From Pirellula staleyi DSM 6068 (GTDB lineage Bacteria > Planctomycetota > Planctomycetia > Pirellulales > Pirellulaceae): a stretch of DNA of 43,858 nucleotides. The translations under genes were made by a program, and so were the position numbers. This document shows, one piece after another, positions 1 to 7,428 of this stretch (position 1 is its first letter; each line of letters starts with the position of its first letter). The notes beneath the pieces were generated by a model. It ran no database searches. It saw only the letters and a list, made by a program, of their open reading frames with translations, and was not told the origin of the DNA. The stretch spans positions 1-43,858 of the forward strand of contig CAMCMB010000058.1 in assembly GCA_945875845.1 (NCBI GenBank). The letters are read 5' to 3'.

Positions 1-46
1 GAAAAAACCTTCCTTGGCTCGTTGCAACACCCAAGGAAGGTTCTGG
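1..46 (-). terminator. Rho-independent-type terminator hairpin reading on the minus strand
   Basis: A perfect 12-bp inverted repeat (6-17 with 31-42) encloses a 13-nt loop. Read on the minus strand, the stem runs straight into six T residues (positions 7 to 2), as in an intrinsic terminator. On the plus strand the downstream side is not T-rich. It probably ends transcription coming from the right, although the nearest minus-strand gene stops about 620 bp away. Confidence 0.5.
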
Positions 47-274
47 ATTTTAGCCAAGGCAGGTTTTTGAATCAGTACCAATTGCCAAGGTTGGTGGAAT
101 TTAACAAAACACCCACTCAGCCGCTAGAGAGCTTGCGCAATCAGCTAAGGCTCACAGTGCCATTCGTGCCAGGCACCCAAGGTCCATTACTCGCTTAGTA
201 GCCCAACGGGCTTTAACATTCCTAGCCCAGGGGGCAAAGCAAAGCGCCGCCCTTGGAAACCCACTGTGCGTTAT

Positions 275-306
275 TTTTTACCACAGAGACACAGAGACAC
301 AGAGAA
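275..306. repeat. Short tandem repeat of ACAGAGAC type
   Basis: The unit ACAGAGAC recurs about three times between an AT-rich run (TTATTTTTTACC) and an A-rich run. Purine-rich CACAGAGACACAGAG elements occur as non-coding dispersed repeats in various environmental bacterial genomes. No gene is seen here. The rest of 47-342 also lacks a supportable reading frame; it holds a short imperfect inverted motif around AGCCCAGGGGGC / GCCGCCCTTGG at 221-252. Confidence 0.45.
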
Positions 307-342
307 AAACATTTTCTGCCCGATACGACACAAGGAGGCCGT

Positions 343-655
343 CTCGCTACCATCCATCGCCGTCAGGCGGTTTGAGCCCCCTCACGATGCTTGTGTCGTG
401 GGTCGCTTAAGTTTCTAACGTCGCGGAGCCGAGTGAACTTTCTCACCCATGTGGCAAGCACATGGGGGCCGGGACCGCTGCGCGGTTTGACGGTGTTTAG
501 CGGAGCAAACTTGCTGTCCAACGACGCAAGGTCGTTGGGGCAGGATCGCTCGCTGCGCTTGCGTGGAATGCAAACAGCACCGCTGAGTCAGCTGAGCTCG
601 CGTGGAATGCAAACACCACCGCTGAGCCAGCCGCGCATGCGCTGAATGCAAATTG
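343..655 (+). repeat. Long dispersed intergenic repeat, copy A (inverted relative to copy B at 7000-7285)
   Basis: The stretch contains blocks that recur as the reverse complement at 7000-7285. Shared blocks include CGCCGTCAGGCGG, TTTCTAACGTCGCGG, CACCCATGTGGCAAGCACATG, GACCGCTGCGCGGTTT and CGCTCGCTGCGCTTGCGT. Several blocks are themselves small hairpins (CATGTGGCAAGCACATG, CCAACGACGCAAGGTCGTTGG). Short open frames cross it in several phases, as expected for GC-rich palindromic DNA, and none has a ribosome-binding site or a recognisable product. I read it as non-coding. Confidence 0.75.
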
Positions 656-663
656 CCGCTGGG

Positions 664-2052
664 TTATTTCGGCTGAGGCCCTTGGACCGAGTTTTGTATG
701 CAATAGAGTTTGGTCCAACTGCGCAGAAACAATTGGTCATGAACCGCCACAGGCGATGCATCGATCGCGTCATCCAGCGTATTGACCGCCACGACATCCA
801 GGCTTTCGTTGTCTTTCAAAACGACCGTTGTTCCCTCGCGGCCAACGAAGTAGAGGTGTCCGTTGGCGATCATCGGCGAGGCGTACAGGGAGCCCACACC
901 TGGGATTCGCCATCGCTCGAATAACGTCTTTCCCGTGCGAGCGTCGAGACAACTAAGGACATCTGTATTGCCCGCCGTAAAAAACAATCGGTTGCGGCTA
1001 ATGATCGGCGAGGGGACATACGGCGTCCCTTGAGCCGCTTGCCAGCGTACCAGATTCTTGCCGGTAATATCGCCGCGCGAGCCGAGCGGGACCGCAACAG
1101 CGCAGGCAGCTCGATAGCCACTCATGCAAATCGCCGTATCCTCAAAGCGAATCGGGGACGGAATCGCATTGGTCGTTTGGCCACCGCAGGCCCAGATCTG
1201 CTCCCCCGTTTGAGCATCGTATGCTTTGGCGCTACCTGTTCCGTTTACAATAAGGAGTTGCCGCCCCTCGTAGGTCGTGACCAGAGGCGTGTTCCAAGAC
1301 GTGACCTCCTCGGGGCGATCCACTTTCCAAACCGATTTGCCCGTCCGTTTATCGAGCGCGATAAGAAACGATCCTTCTTCCTGGTCCCAATTGACGATCA
1401 GTAAATCGCCTGCCAAGACCGGAGTCACGGCTTCCCCCCAGCCGAACCGCGTTCTCATATCTCCCAAATCGACTTGCCATACAAGATCGCCCGTCAACGT
1501 GTAACAAAAAATTCCCCGAGAACCGAACGAGGCGTAGAGTCGTTCGCCGTCGGTCGTGGGCGAACCTGCTGCATAGGTGTTCGTCATGTGACGCCCTTCA
1601 TGCGGAACTTGTTCGGTTGCAAGCTTTTGCCATCGCATTTTTCCGGTAACGCGATCCATACTTGTCACTAGAAAACGATGGAAAAATTCGTCCGGTACCG
1701 TTTTGGCGCGTTCATCGTTTAGGACAGGTGTTAGGCTTTTGCGCAAGGTCTGTTCGGCAGACAAAACAAAGACTTGGTCGTCCCAAATGATCGGCGTCGA
1801 AGTTCCTTGCCCACTCAGATCAGCCACCCACGCGATGTTGGTTTTCGAATCCCATTGCAAAGGTGGGTTTGCGGTTGGACTCGCGATTCCATCCGCTGTC
1901 GGCCCACGCCACTGAACCCAGTTCTCGGCTTTGACTCCTCGAGCTTCTTCTTCACCAAAAGCAGAATTCGCAAGTCCGCTCAAAAGGGCCATGCATGCAA
2001 TCAATCGCATTCTCAATCGAAAGCCCCCGTCCCAAAAACGCTCCCAAGCCAT
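664..2052 (-). CDS. Secreted PQQ-binding-like beta-propeller repeat protein
   Basis: A 462-residue exported protein with a hydrophobic signal segment near residues 15-33, ending around NSAFG. The body has repeated beta-propeller blades of the PQQ/YVTN-like type: TGKMRWQK, LTGDLVWQVDLGD, RTGKSVWKVDRP, QTGEQIWACGG and RTGKTLFERW. Planctomycete genomes carry many such outer-membrane-beta-barrel-assembly (BamB)-like or PQQ-like proteins, and the specific role is unknown. I start at the ATG at 2052 because a strong GGAGG lies 8 bases upstream of it. An upstream ATG at 2088 would place that Shine-Dalgarno inside the gene. No obvious operon partner: the repeat-rich 2053-2464 separates it from the next gene. 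A quinoprotein dehydrogenase is less likely, because I see no catalytic motif. Confidence 0.85.
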   Translation of the reverse strand: MAWERFWDGGFRLRMRLIACMALLSGLANSAFGEEEARGVKAENWVQWRGPTADGIASPTANPPLQWDSKTNIAWVADLSGQGTSTPIIWDDQVFVLSAEQTLRKSLTPVLNDERAKTVPDEFFHRFLVTSMDRVTGKMRWQKLATEQVPHEGRHMTNTYAAGSPTTDGERLYASFGSRGIFCYTLTGDLVWQVDLGDMRTRFGWGEAVTPVLAGDLLIVNWDQEEGSFLIALDKRTGKSVWKVDRPEEVTSWNTPLVTTYEGRQLLIVNGTGSAKAYDAQTGEQIWACGGQTTNAIPSPIRFEDTAICMSGYRAACAVAVPLGSRGDITGKNLVRWQAAQGTPYVPSPIISRNRLFFTAGNTDVLSCLDARTGKTLFERWRIPGVGSLYASPMIANGHLYFVGREGTTVVLKDNESLDVVAVNTLDDAIDASPVAVHDQLFLRSWTKLYCIQNSVQGPQPK

Positions 2053-2187
2053 CTTCTGACCTCCTCGAAAAATCGAACTTCGTTGCATTTGTTTTCTTTT
2101 GTTTCTTGGACTTGCAGGCTCTCATTGCACTCATTCTAGTGCCAATGATTGGAATGCACGTCACACTGGAGACTACGAGTGAAACAA

Positions 2188-2436
2188 ACTGTTAGCCGGT
2201 GGGCGCTAGCCCCGGTTCTCGACGAATGTCGAGCCATTGGGAAACCGGGGCTCGCGGCTTGTTGCTTTAGTGAAGTCGTTATTGGGTAAGGGCTGTGCGA
2301 CGGACTTCCAAGTCCGTCAATGGGGAATTCGACGGACTTGGAAGTCCGTCGTACCATTAAAGCAACAAGCCACTAGTGTCCACCGGCTAATTGGGTTGAA
2401 ATTGGGAAACCGGGGCTAGCGCCCAACGGCTAATGG
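2188..2436. repeat. Nested intergenic palindrome (about 250 bp)
   Basis: The outer arms (GCGCTAGCCCCGGTT near 2205 and AACCGGGGCTAGCGC near 2411) are reverse complements. Inside are further inverted pairs: GGCTTGTTGCTTTA with TAAAGCAACAAGCC, and GACGGACTTCCAAGTCCGTC next to GACGGACTTGGAAGTCCGTC. The two central 20-mers are each palindromic. The whole could fold into a long cruciform between the PQQ-like gene and the pseudouridine synthase gene. Such nested elements are typical dispersed repeats of Rhodopirellula-like genomes. No coding capacity is supported in 2053-2464. Confidence 0.8.
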
Positions 2437-2464
2437 GTATGAAAAACAAATGCTGATGTGCCAT

Positions 2465-3421
2465 TTAGCTATCGCCTGTGGGCAAGTACTTTTTTTGGTG
2501 TCGCATGAAATCGCGGAACTCTTGTGGCCATTGTGTTTCCATTTGGATCGACTCGCCGGAACGCGGATGATCGAAGCCTAGCGATTCGGCATGAAGGGCC
2601 ATGCGCGGATGCGGCCATGCCCAATGTTCCGCATGGCGCGCGCGATATCTTGGATCGCCCAGGATCGGATGACCTATCTCAGCCAACTGGACTCGTATCT
2701 GATTTCGCCGTCCCGTTTCGAGTTTGATTTCCAGAAAGGCTGCGTCCCTCCAAGCTTGGCGGGTTTGATAGTGCGTGATCGCCAATTCACCTTGCTCCGC
2801 CGATGGGACTACGAAGCGGTTGAGATCCGCGTCGGTCGACAAATAGTTTCGCAGCACATTGCTCGGTGGGCTCGGATTCCCAGCCACGAGGGCGATGTAT
2901 TTTCGATTGGGTTTGCGAAGAGCGAACTGATTGCGAAGGGCTTCGGCAATTTCAAGCGACTTGGCGACGACTAAGACTCCCGATACGCCACGATCCAATC
3001 GATGAACACAAAAGGCTTGCGCATCCTTGTTTTCCTTGCGCAATTGTCGCTCGACCAACGAGAGCAACGTATGGGCTTCGCGATGCCTCGTCGGTACGGT
3101 TAGCAGGTTGGCCGGTTTGTTGACGACGGTGATATCTTCATCGTCATAGAGAAAATCAACCGAACGGCTTGGCTGTTTGTTTTTGGCCGAGTGACTTGGG
3201 GCGGCGATGGGTTGTGGGACCAAATCGACGGAGATCGCATCGCCAACGTCGACAATGTGAAAGGCTTGTCGTTTCACGCGACCATTGACTGTCACATGTC
3301 CTTGTTCGAGGAGCGGCTGTATTTGAGAGCGCGGTATCTTGAAGAGGTTCTGGAGTACGCTGCTCAGTTGACGCGCGGGGGCAGGGATGTTGGCTGGTAC
3401 CTTAGCTGTTTTTTGGGACAT
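2465..3421 (-). CDS. RluA-family RNA pseudouridine synthase
   Basis: A 318-residue enzyme expected to isomerise uridine to pseudouridine in rRNA or tRNA in the cytoplasm. An S4-like RNA-binding segment (about residues 25-75, with LLEQGHVTVNGRVK) precedes the catalytic domain. The catalytic domain carries HRLDRGVSG with the presumed nucleophile Asp143, then VVAKS. Further family motifs are KYIALVAG, ETGRRNQIRVQLAEIGHPILGD and LHAESLGF. Length and order fit the RluA/RluD group. The exact target base cannot be assigned, so no symbol is given. It lies 33 bp downstream of the GT4 gene on the same strand and may be co-transcribed with it. An ATG start with no strong Shine-Dalgarno. Confidence 0.9.
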   Translation of the reverse strand: MSQKTAKVPANIPAPARQLSSVLQNLFKIPRSQIQPLLEQGHVTVNGRVKRQAFHIVDVGDAISVDLVPQPIAAPSHSAKNKQPSRSVDFLYDDEDITVVNKPANLLTVPTRHREAHTLLSLVERQLRKENKDAQAFCVHRLDRGVSGVLVVAKSLEIAEALRNQFALRKPNRKYIALVAGNPSPPSNVLRNYLSTDADLNRFVVPSAEQGELAITHYQTRQAWRDAAFLEIKLETGRRNQIRVQLAEIGHPILGDPRYRARHAEHWAWPHPRMALHAESLGFDHPRSGESIQMETQWPQEFRDFMRHQKKYLPTGDS

Positions 3422-3454
3422 AGACCGCTATTGGAGTCACTGTTGCCCGCACAT

Positions 3455-4633
3455 TCAAGGCTTTTTGGCAATTCGCGTCAGGACTTGGCTAATATTCTCG
3501 ATCCAAGCACGCAAGCTGTGTTTGTTCTCCACATAGTCCCGAGCTGCTTCGATTCTCGATAGCCAATGGGCCGGCCGTTCAAATCGATCCCGGATCGCAT
3601 CGGCTAGCTCGTCGGAGTTGGCTTTTGCAACAAGCGTACCCAGCGGATGGGCTCGAAACAGTTCGCCAGCTCCTTGGGCGGTGTTGGTTGCCAGAACGGG
3701 AATCCTGCAGGCCATCGCCTCCAAGAGCGCGTTGGGCATTCCCTCGTAGAGCGAGGGTAAGCACAGAAGGTCGCAATGCTTCAGCAATGCAAAGGGGCTA
3801 GAAACTTGCCCGTGAAAGAAAACACTCTCGGCCACGCCAAGATTTGCCGCTAGGCTTTGTAATTCCTTGCGAAGAACTCCATCGCCCACGAGATGCAAAT
3901 CAGCGGCCGGAACACGGTCTAGCGTGGCTAATTGCGTGTACTTGGCGAATGCCTGGATGAGATAACGGTGACCCTTTTCATCGCTGAGTCTACCGATGGA
4001 GACAATCTGTTTTCGATTCGGCCGCAGGCTGATCCCTGTCCAAGCCTTTTGGCTCTCCTGATCGATCCGCTCAATGTCGATCGGGCTTAGTAGGACTTGG
4101 AATTGGTCGCGTGGCAACTTGTAGTATTGCGACGCGTTTTCCGCCGTTCCGACTCCTACCGTTAACAATGCATCCGCCGTCGAATACGCCTTTCGCAAGC
4201 AGCGCTTTTTCCAAGTCAACCACCGCTTTTCGGACCGCGCCAGATCGAATTGAGGAGGTGAAACAATGGTCGATACGCGGGGAACATGTTGATGCTCCGT
4301 GGCCGGACCGGTCACCAGCGTCAAATGAAAGAGCCGATCGTACGCGACGTCGATCTGCTCGTTGCGGAGGACATTCTCAAGATGCTGAATTTGCATCCGA
4401 TGAATCCGCCCTGGCCAATTCCACTTCGGGAATTTCGTTTCCGACCAAAATGAGTAGCGTCTTACGTCTTCGGGAACTTCGGCGAGCAGAACACCGGTTT
4501 CATAAAGCAGGTACAAAATAGGCTCAAACCGTTCGCGATCGAGTCCCTGCAGCAAATAGAGCAACTGCCGCTCACTGCCGCCGCCATCCATCGAGGATGA
4601 GCAAAGCAAAACTCGGATTCGGCGGTGAGTCAT
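3455..4633 (-). CDS. Glycosyltransferase family 4 (GT-B fold)
   Basis: A 392-residue cytoplasmic or membrane-associated retaining glycosyltransferase that probably adds a sugar from a nucleotide donor to a surface glycan or lipid. The N-terminal acceptor-domain loop is GGSERQLLYLL near residue 16. The C-terminal donor domain starts around SIGRLSDEKGHRYL (about residue 214). The EX7E-type signature SLYEGMPNALLEAMA sits near residues 290-305. These are classic GT4 features (Glycos_transf_1). Start at the ATG at 4633, immediately before a short hydrophobic strand IRVLLCSSS. No neighbouring polysaccharide genes are present, so the product is unknown. The next gene downstream is the pseudouridine synthase. 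Confidence 0.9.
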   Translation of the reverse strand: MTHRRIRVLLCSSSMDGGGSERQLLYLLQGLDRERFEPILYLLYETGVLLAEVPEDVRRYSFWSETKFPKWNWPGRIHRMQIQHLENVLRNEQIDVAYDRLFHLTLVTGPATEHQHVPRVSTIVSPPQFDLARSEKRWLTWKKRCLRKAYSTADALLTVGVGTAENASQYYKLPRDQFQVLLSPIDIERIDQESQKAWTGISLRPNRKQIVSIGRLSDEKGHRYLIQAFAKYTQLATLDRVPAADLHLVGDGVLRKELQSLAANLGVAESVFFHGQVSSPFALLKHCDLLCLPSLYEGMPNALLEAMACRIPVLATNTAQGAGELFRAHPLGTLVAKANSDELADAIRDRFERPAHWLSRIEAARDYVENKHSLRAWIENISQVLTRIAKKP

Positions 4634-4740
4634 TTCATACCTTGCGAAACATTGGAATCAAACCGAATCGTGTCGGCTCAATACGATAGTGTACAGGCAA
4701 GATGCGCCGATGCGAGCCTTTGGGAAAAACTCGAACGGGA

Positions 4741-5421
4741 TTAAGCAGTACGAGATCGATACGGTCGATCCGAAATCAATCGGACTTTTCGACTGGTCAT
4801 CGAGACTGCCCTCTCAACCATTTTCAGCTTGTTGAAAACGACGGGCCGATTGCGGAAGCGGGACAGCGATCTTCTGTACTTCAAGAAAAACATGAAGGTC
4901 TCAGCAAAGTCTTCGCTTGCGTTCGTAGACGCATAGTCCGTAATGAACTGCTGAAAAAGACAACCATAGAAAAACTTCAGTTTCCCTTGCTCGCTCGAAC
5001 GGCGACGCTTGCCGGCCTGATAGTTTGGATCTCGTTTCAAATGACGACGCCATGACTGATACGGAGTCGATGTGCAATTGTTGTAGGCAGCTCCAAACGT
5101 TCGCTCGAACCAATCTTGCTTAAAGAAACCTGGATCGATGTAGTACCAAGCGTGCGCATACTCGTGGCGAATCGTATCGCACAACGTCATCCCGGGCTTG
5201 TAGGGCTGATGAGGCAAATCACGAGGCAGATAAATGACTCCTGGGCGATACCCTCTCTTTCCGTAGTGTCCGACCTGCTCAAACACGTAACCACGCTCTC
5301 CCGAACTCTTGGCGTTCGATATGCACAACTCAATTGCGTCTAGATAGACGCCATCGGCTAGCAAGCCTAACTCGGCAAGTTCATGACGGACTAAGTTATA
5401 TGCACGGTCTACGTTGGCCAT
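4741..5421 (-). CDS. Putative zinc metallopeptidase with HExxH motif
   Basis: A 226-residue protein, from an ATG at 5421, with a zinc-protease signature. IRHEYAHAW gives the HExxH helix (His86, Glu87, His90). About 80 residues later, TDYASTNASEDFAETF supplies a plausible third ligand and supporting glutamates. This spacing and the YAS..EDFAE context resemble putative zinc-binding metallopeptidases such as the Peptidase_Mx type. No signal peptide is apparent with this start. A TTG at 5526 would add 35 low-complexity residues and is less likely. No Shine-Dalgarno is clear. The substrate is unknown and the gene stands alone, 107 bp upstream of the GT4 gene. Confidence 0.7.
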   Translation of the reverse strand: MANVDRAYNLVRHELAELGLLADGVYLDAIELCISNAKSSGERGYVFEQVGHYGKRGYRPGVIYLPRDLPHQPYKPGMTLCDTIRHEYAHAWYYIDPGFFKQDWFERTFGAAYNNCTSTPYQSWRRHLKRDPNYQAGKRRRSSEQGKLKFFYGCLFQQFITDYASTNASEDFAETFMFFLKYRRSLSRFRNRPVVFNKLKMVERAVSMTSRKVRLISDRPYRSRTA

Positions 5422-5769
5422 TTTAGGACGCGATCTAGTATTTCTATGTGTGCTAGGTTGGGGCTGTGCGGATCGTCTTCCAACGACGGCATGCCTTTCA
5501 ATGGGGTCGCATCCCTGCTCTAACAAGTCTGCTTTAAGGCCGTTGTCGCATCAAATTGAATTTGTAAAAAAGGCCGTATACAGCCCGAAAGAGGGGGTAA
5601 ACAGGATGGCTTTTGCGGAAACGGCCCGTCGATCAATGCAGGCGGAACAATTCTTCGAGCCAGAAACCCGCGCGGCAACACCCTCCTAAAGGGGGGTTCT
5701 GGCTAAGTTGTCTGGCCATCGAGAGTTAGGAGGGCAGACGAAATTCCTAGGGTCGAGCGGATTCTTTTT

Positions 5770-5813
5770 GTCCAACGGGGCCAGCCCCAAAGTCCAACGG
5801 GGCCAGCCCCAAA
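5770..5813. repeat. Two perfect 22-bp tandem copies, each with a GGGGC/GCCCC hairpin
   Basis: The unit GTCCAACGGGGCCAGCCCCAAA is repeated exactly twice, head to tail. Each unit contains GGGGC-CA-GCCCC, which could form a very tight hairpin. It lies upstream of the secreted Q-rich gene. The rest of 5422-5928 shows no supportable gene. Confidence 0.8.
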
Positions 5814-5880
5814 AATGTCCGTAAGCCAGTAAAAACCTTGCCGATTGTTAGGATAATGAGCTTTCCTATTGGCCGGGCTG

Positions 5881-5886
5881 TATACT
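5881..5886 (+). promoter_or_regulatory. Candidate -10 box of the Q-rich secreted protein gene
   Basis: TATACT stands 42 bases before the ATG at 5929, which would give a leader of about 36 nt. No good -35 hexamer is found at 16-18 bp spacing, so this is only a weak candidate. Confidence 0.3.
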
Positions 5887-5928
5887 AGCATAGTGTTATC
5901 TAGCCCTCCTTAATGCCGGAGCCGGTCA

Positions 5929-6996
5929 ATGCTTAAAATCTTGGTAGCCTTTTGGATCGTTGTTGTTCCCATTTCGGGCTTTGGCTCCGATCCTCAGCTT
6001 CTTAAGAAAGAATCGAGTTGGAATTGGCCAGACACTCAGCGGTTGATGCAGCAAGTTCAAGGCTACCTGGAGGGCAAACTCGTTGGGGATGAACTTCAGC
6101 AGGCCAAGCTGATTGCGTCGAACGCGAATTCCACTAGCGGGGTTGGGCTGCTTGATACCATTTTGACGACGACGGCCAAGGGTGAACCTGCAATCGCTGC
6201 TCTTAAGCTTTTGATCGATGCGCCGTTCACTCCCGAAAGCAACACCAAGATCGATGCGCAACTGAGTTCGATTTTGGCAAATGGAAGTATTCCGGCTTGG
6301 CTCAAGACCGACTTGCAGTTGATTTGTTGCCGATATCAGGTGCAAAATGACTTGTTCGATGAGGCCCTTCAGCGTTTGCTGCCCTTGTCTCAGGAAACAT
6401 CGTCCGATCCAGCCACCTGGTTGTTTTGCATGGCTGTCTGCCAACATCATCTCATGCAACGCGGTTCTTGCCTCGAAACGCTTGACAAGTTGCTTGAGCG
6501 GGAGACCGAACTCCCAACGCGATACGCGATAACAGCTCGATTGATGCAGGCGGACATCAAGCCGCTTAAGGAGGACTCGCTCGACGAGATCGCTCGGTTG
6601 ATGAATGATGTAGAACGAAGACTTGCACTGGGTAGAACAGGAAAGACAGTTCGGGAAAAGGAGCAATCGATCGTCGACAAGTTGGACAAGATGATCGACA
6701 AGTTGGAACAACAACAGCAGGAGCAACAGCAACAAAAGCAGCAACAGAAAAATGCTGGAAACTCCAAGGGTCAGAAACCAAATCCGGGCGAGAAGCCGAT
6801 GGATGACAGCCAAATTGCCGGCACGAAGGGACCTGGCGATGTGGACCAGAAAAACATAGGCGATGGCAATGGCTGGGGTAATCTTCCCCCTGCTCAACGA
6901 ACGGAAGCTCTGCAAAATATCACCAAGGATCTTCCAAGCCACTACCGGGAAGTCATCGAAGCTTATTTCAAACGCCTTGCATCCAACCAGCCTTAG
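5929..6996 (+). CDS. Secreted Q-rich coiled-coil/TPR-like protein of unknown function
   Basis: A 355-residue protein with an N-terminal signal peptide (hydrophobic to about residue 18, then GFGSDP). The middle is helical and repeat-like (LKLLIDAPF, EALQRLLPLSQE, CLETLDKLLE), reminiscent of TPR-type packing. A long charged coiled coil follows, then a polyglutamine-rich run around residues 262-278. The last 30 residues carry a compact motif LPSHYREVIEAYFKRLA. I recall a similar C-terminal ending in planctomycete proteins near BatA/MoxR-type operons, but that link is uncertain. GGAG sits 8 bases before the ATG. The antisense frame is open for nearly the same length, but it lacks a signal peptide and consists of poly-Leu opposite the Q tract. 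Confidence 0.75.
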   Translation: MLKILVAFWIVVVPISGFGSDPQLLKKESSWNWPDTQRLMQQVQGYLEGKLVGDELQQAKLIASNANSTSGVGLLDTILTTTAKGEPAIAALKLLIDAPFTPESNTKIDAQLSSILANGSIPAWLKTDLQLICCRYQVQNDLFDEALQRLLPLSQETSSDPATWLFCMAVCQHHLMQRGSCLETLDKLLERETELPTRYAITARLMQADIKPLKEDSLDEIARLMNDVERRLALGRTGKTVREKEQSIVDKLDKMIDKLEQQQQEQQQQKQQQKNAGNSKGQKPNPGEKPMDDSQIAGTKGPGDVDQKNIGDGNGWGNLPPAQRTEALQNITKDLPSHYREVIEAYFKRLASNQP

Positions 6997-7428
6997 CATT
7001 CAACGCAAGCGCAGCTCAGTGGTGCGGTTTGCAATCAACGCAAGCGCAGCGAGCATCCCTGCCCCAACGACCGCAAGCGCAGCGAGCGGTCCCTGCCCCA
7101 ACGACCTTGTGTCGTTGGTCAGTGAGTTTGGTCCGCTAACCCTTCCAAACCGCGCAGCGGTTCCGGCCCCCATGTGCTTGCCACATGGGTGAGGAAAGTT
7201 CATTCGGCCCCGCGACGTTAGAAACTTCAGCGACCCACGGCACAAGGCCGTGAGGGGGCTCAAACCCGCCTGACGGCGATTGATTGTTAGCCGACCAAAC
7301 TTTGCTTCTCATGACACAAGGTCATGAGGGGCAAAACCAGCCTGCTTCGCTGCTGGCTCAGTGGCGTTGTTTGCATCAAACGCAAGCGCAGCGAGCGGCC
7401 CCTGCCCCAACGACCTTGTGCGTTCCTT
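6997..7428 (-). repeat. Long dispersed intergenic repeat, copy B, plus a shorter degenerate copy next to cysNC
   Basis: 7000-7285 is the reverse-complement counterpart of 343-655. A second, shorter related block follows at 7317-7425 (ACAAGGTCATGAGGGGCAAA, then CGCAAGCGCAGCGAGCGGCC and CCCCAACGACCTTGTG). The unit CGCAAGCGCAGCGAGC recurs three times (about 7036, 7070 and 7381), with a shortened copy near 7008. Hairpins such as CCAACGACCTTGTGTCGTTGG are present. The repeat ends within a few bases of the cysNC stop codon at 7429-7431 and may help to end that transcript. No gene is supported here. Confidence 0.75.

Noticed and set aside
391-924. Short frames in 391-924 on both strands
   Set aside because: They fall in dispersed repeat DNA or opposite the PQQ-like gene and are phase-dependent artefacts.
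5926-6999. A 357-codon frame antisense to the Q-rich gene
   Set aside because: It lacks a signal peptide and domain. Its poly-Leu run is only the complement of the glutamine codons, and the sense frame has a ribosome-binding site and signal.
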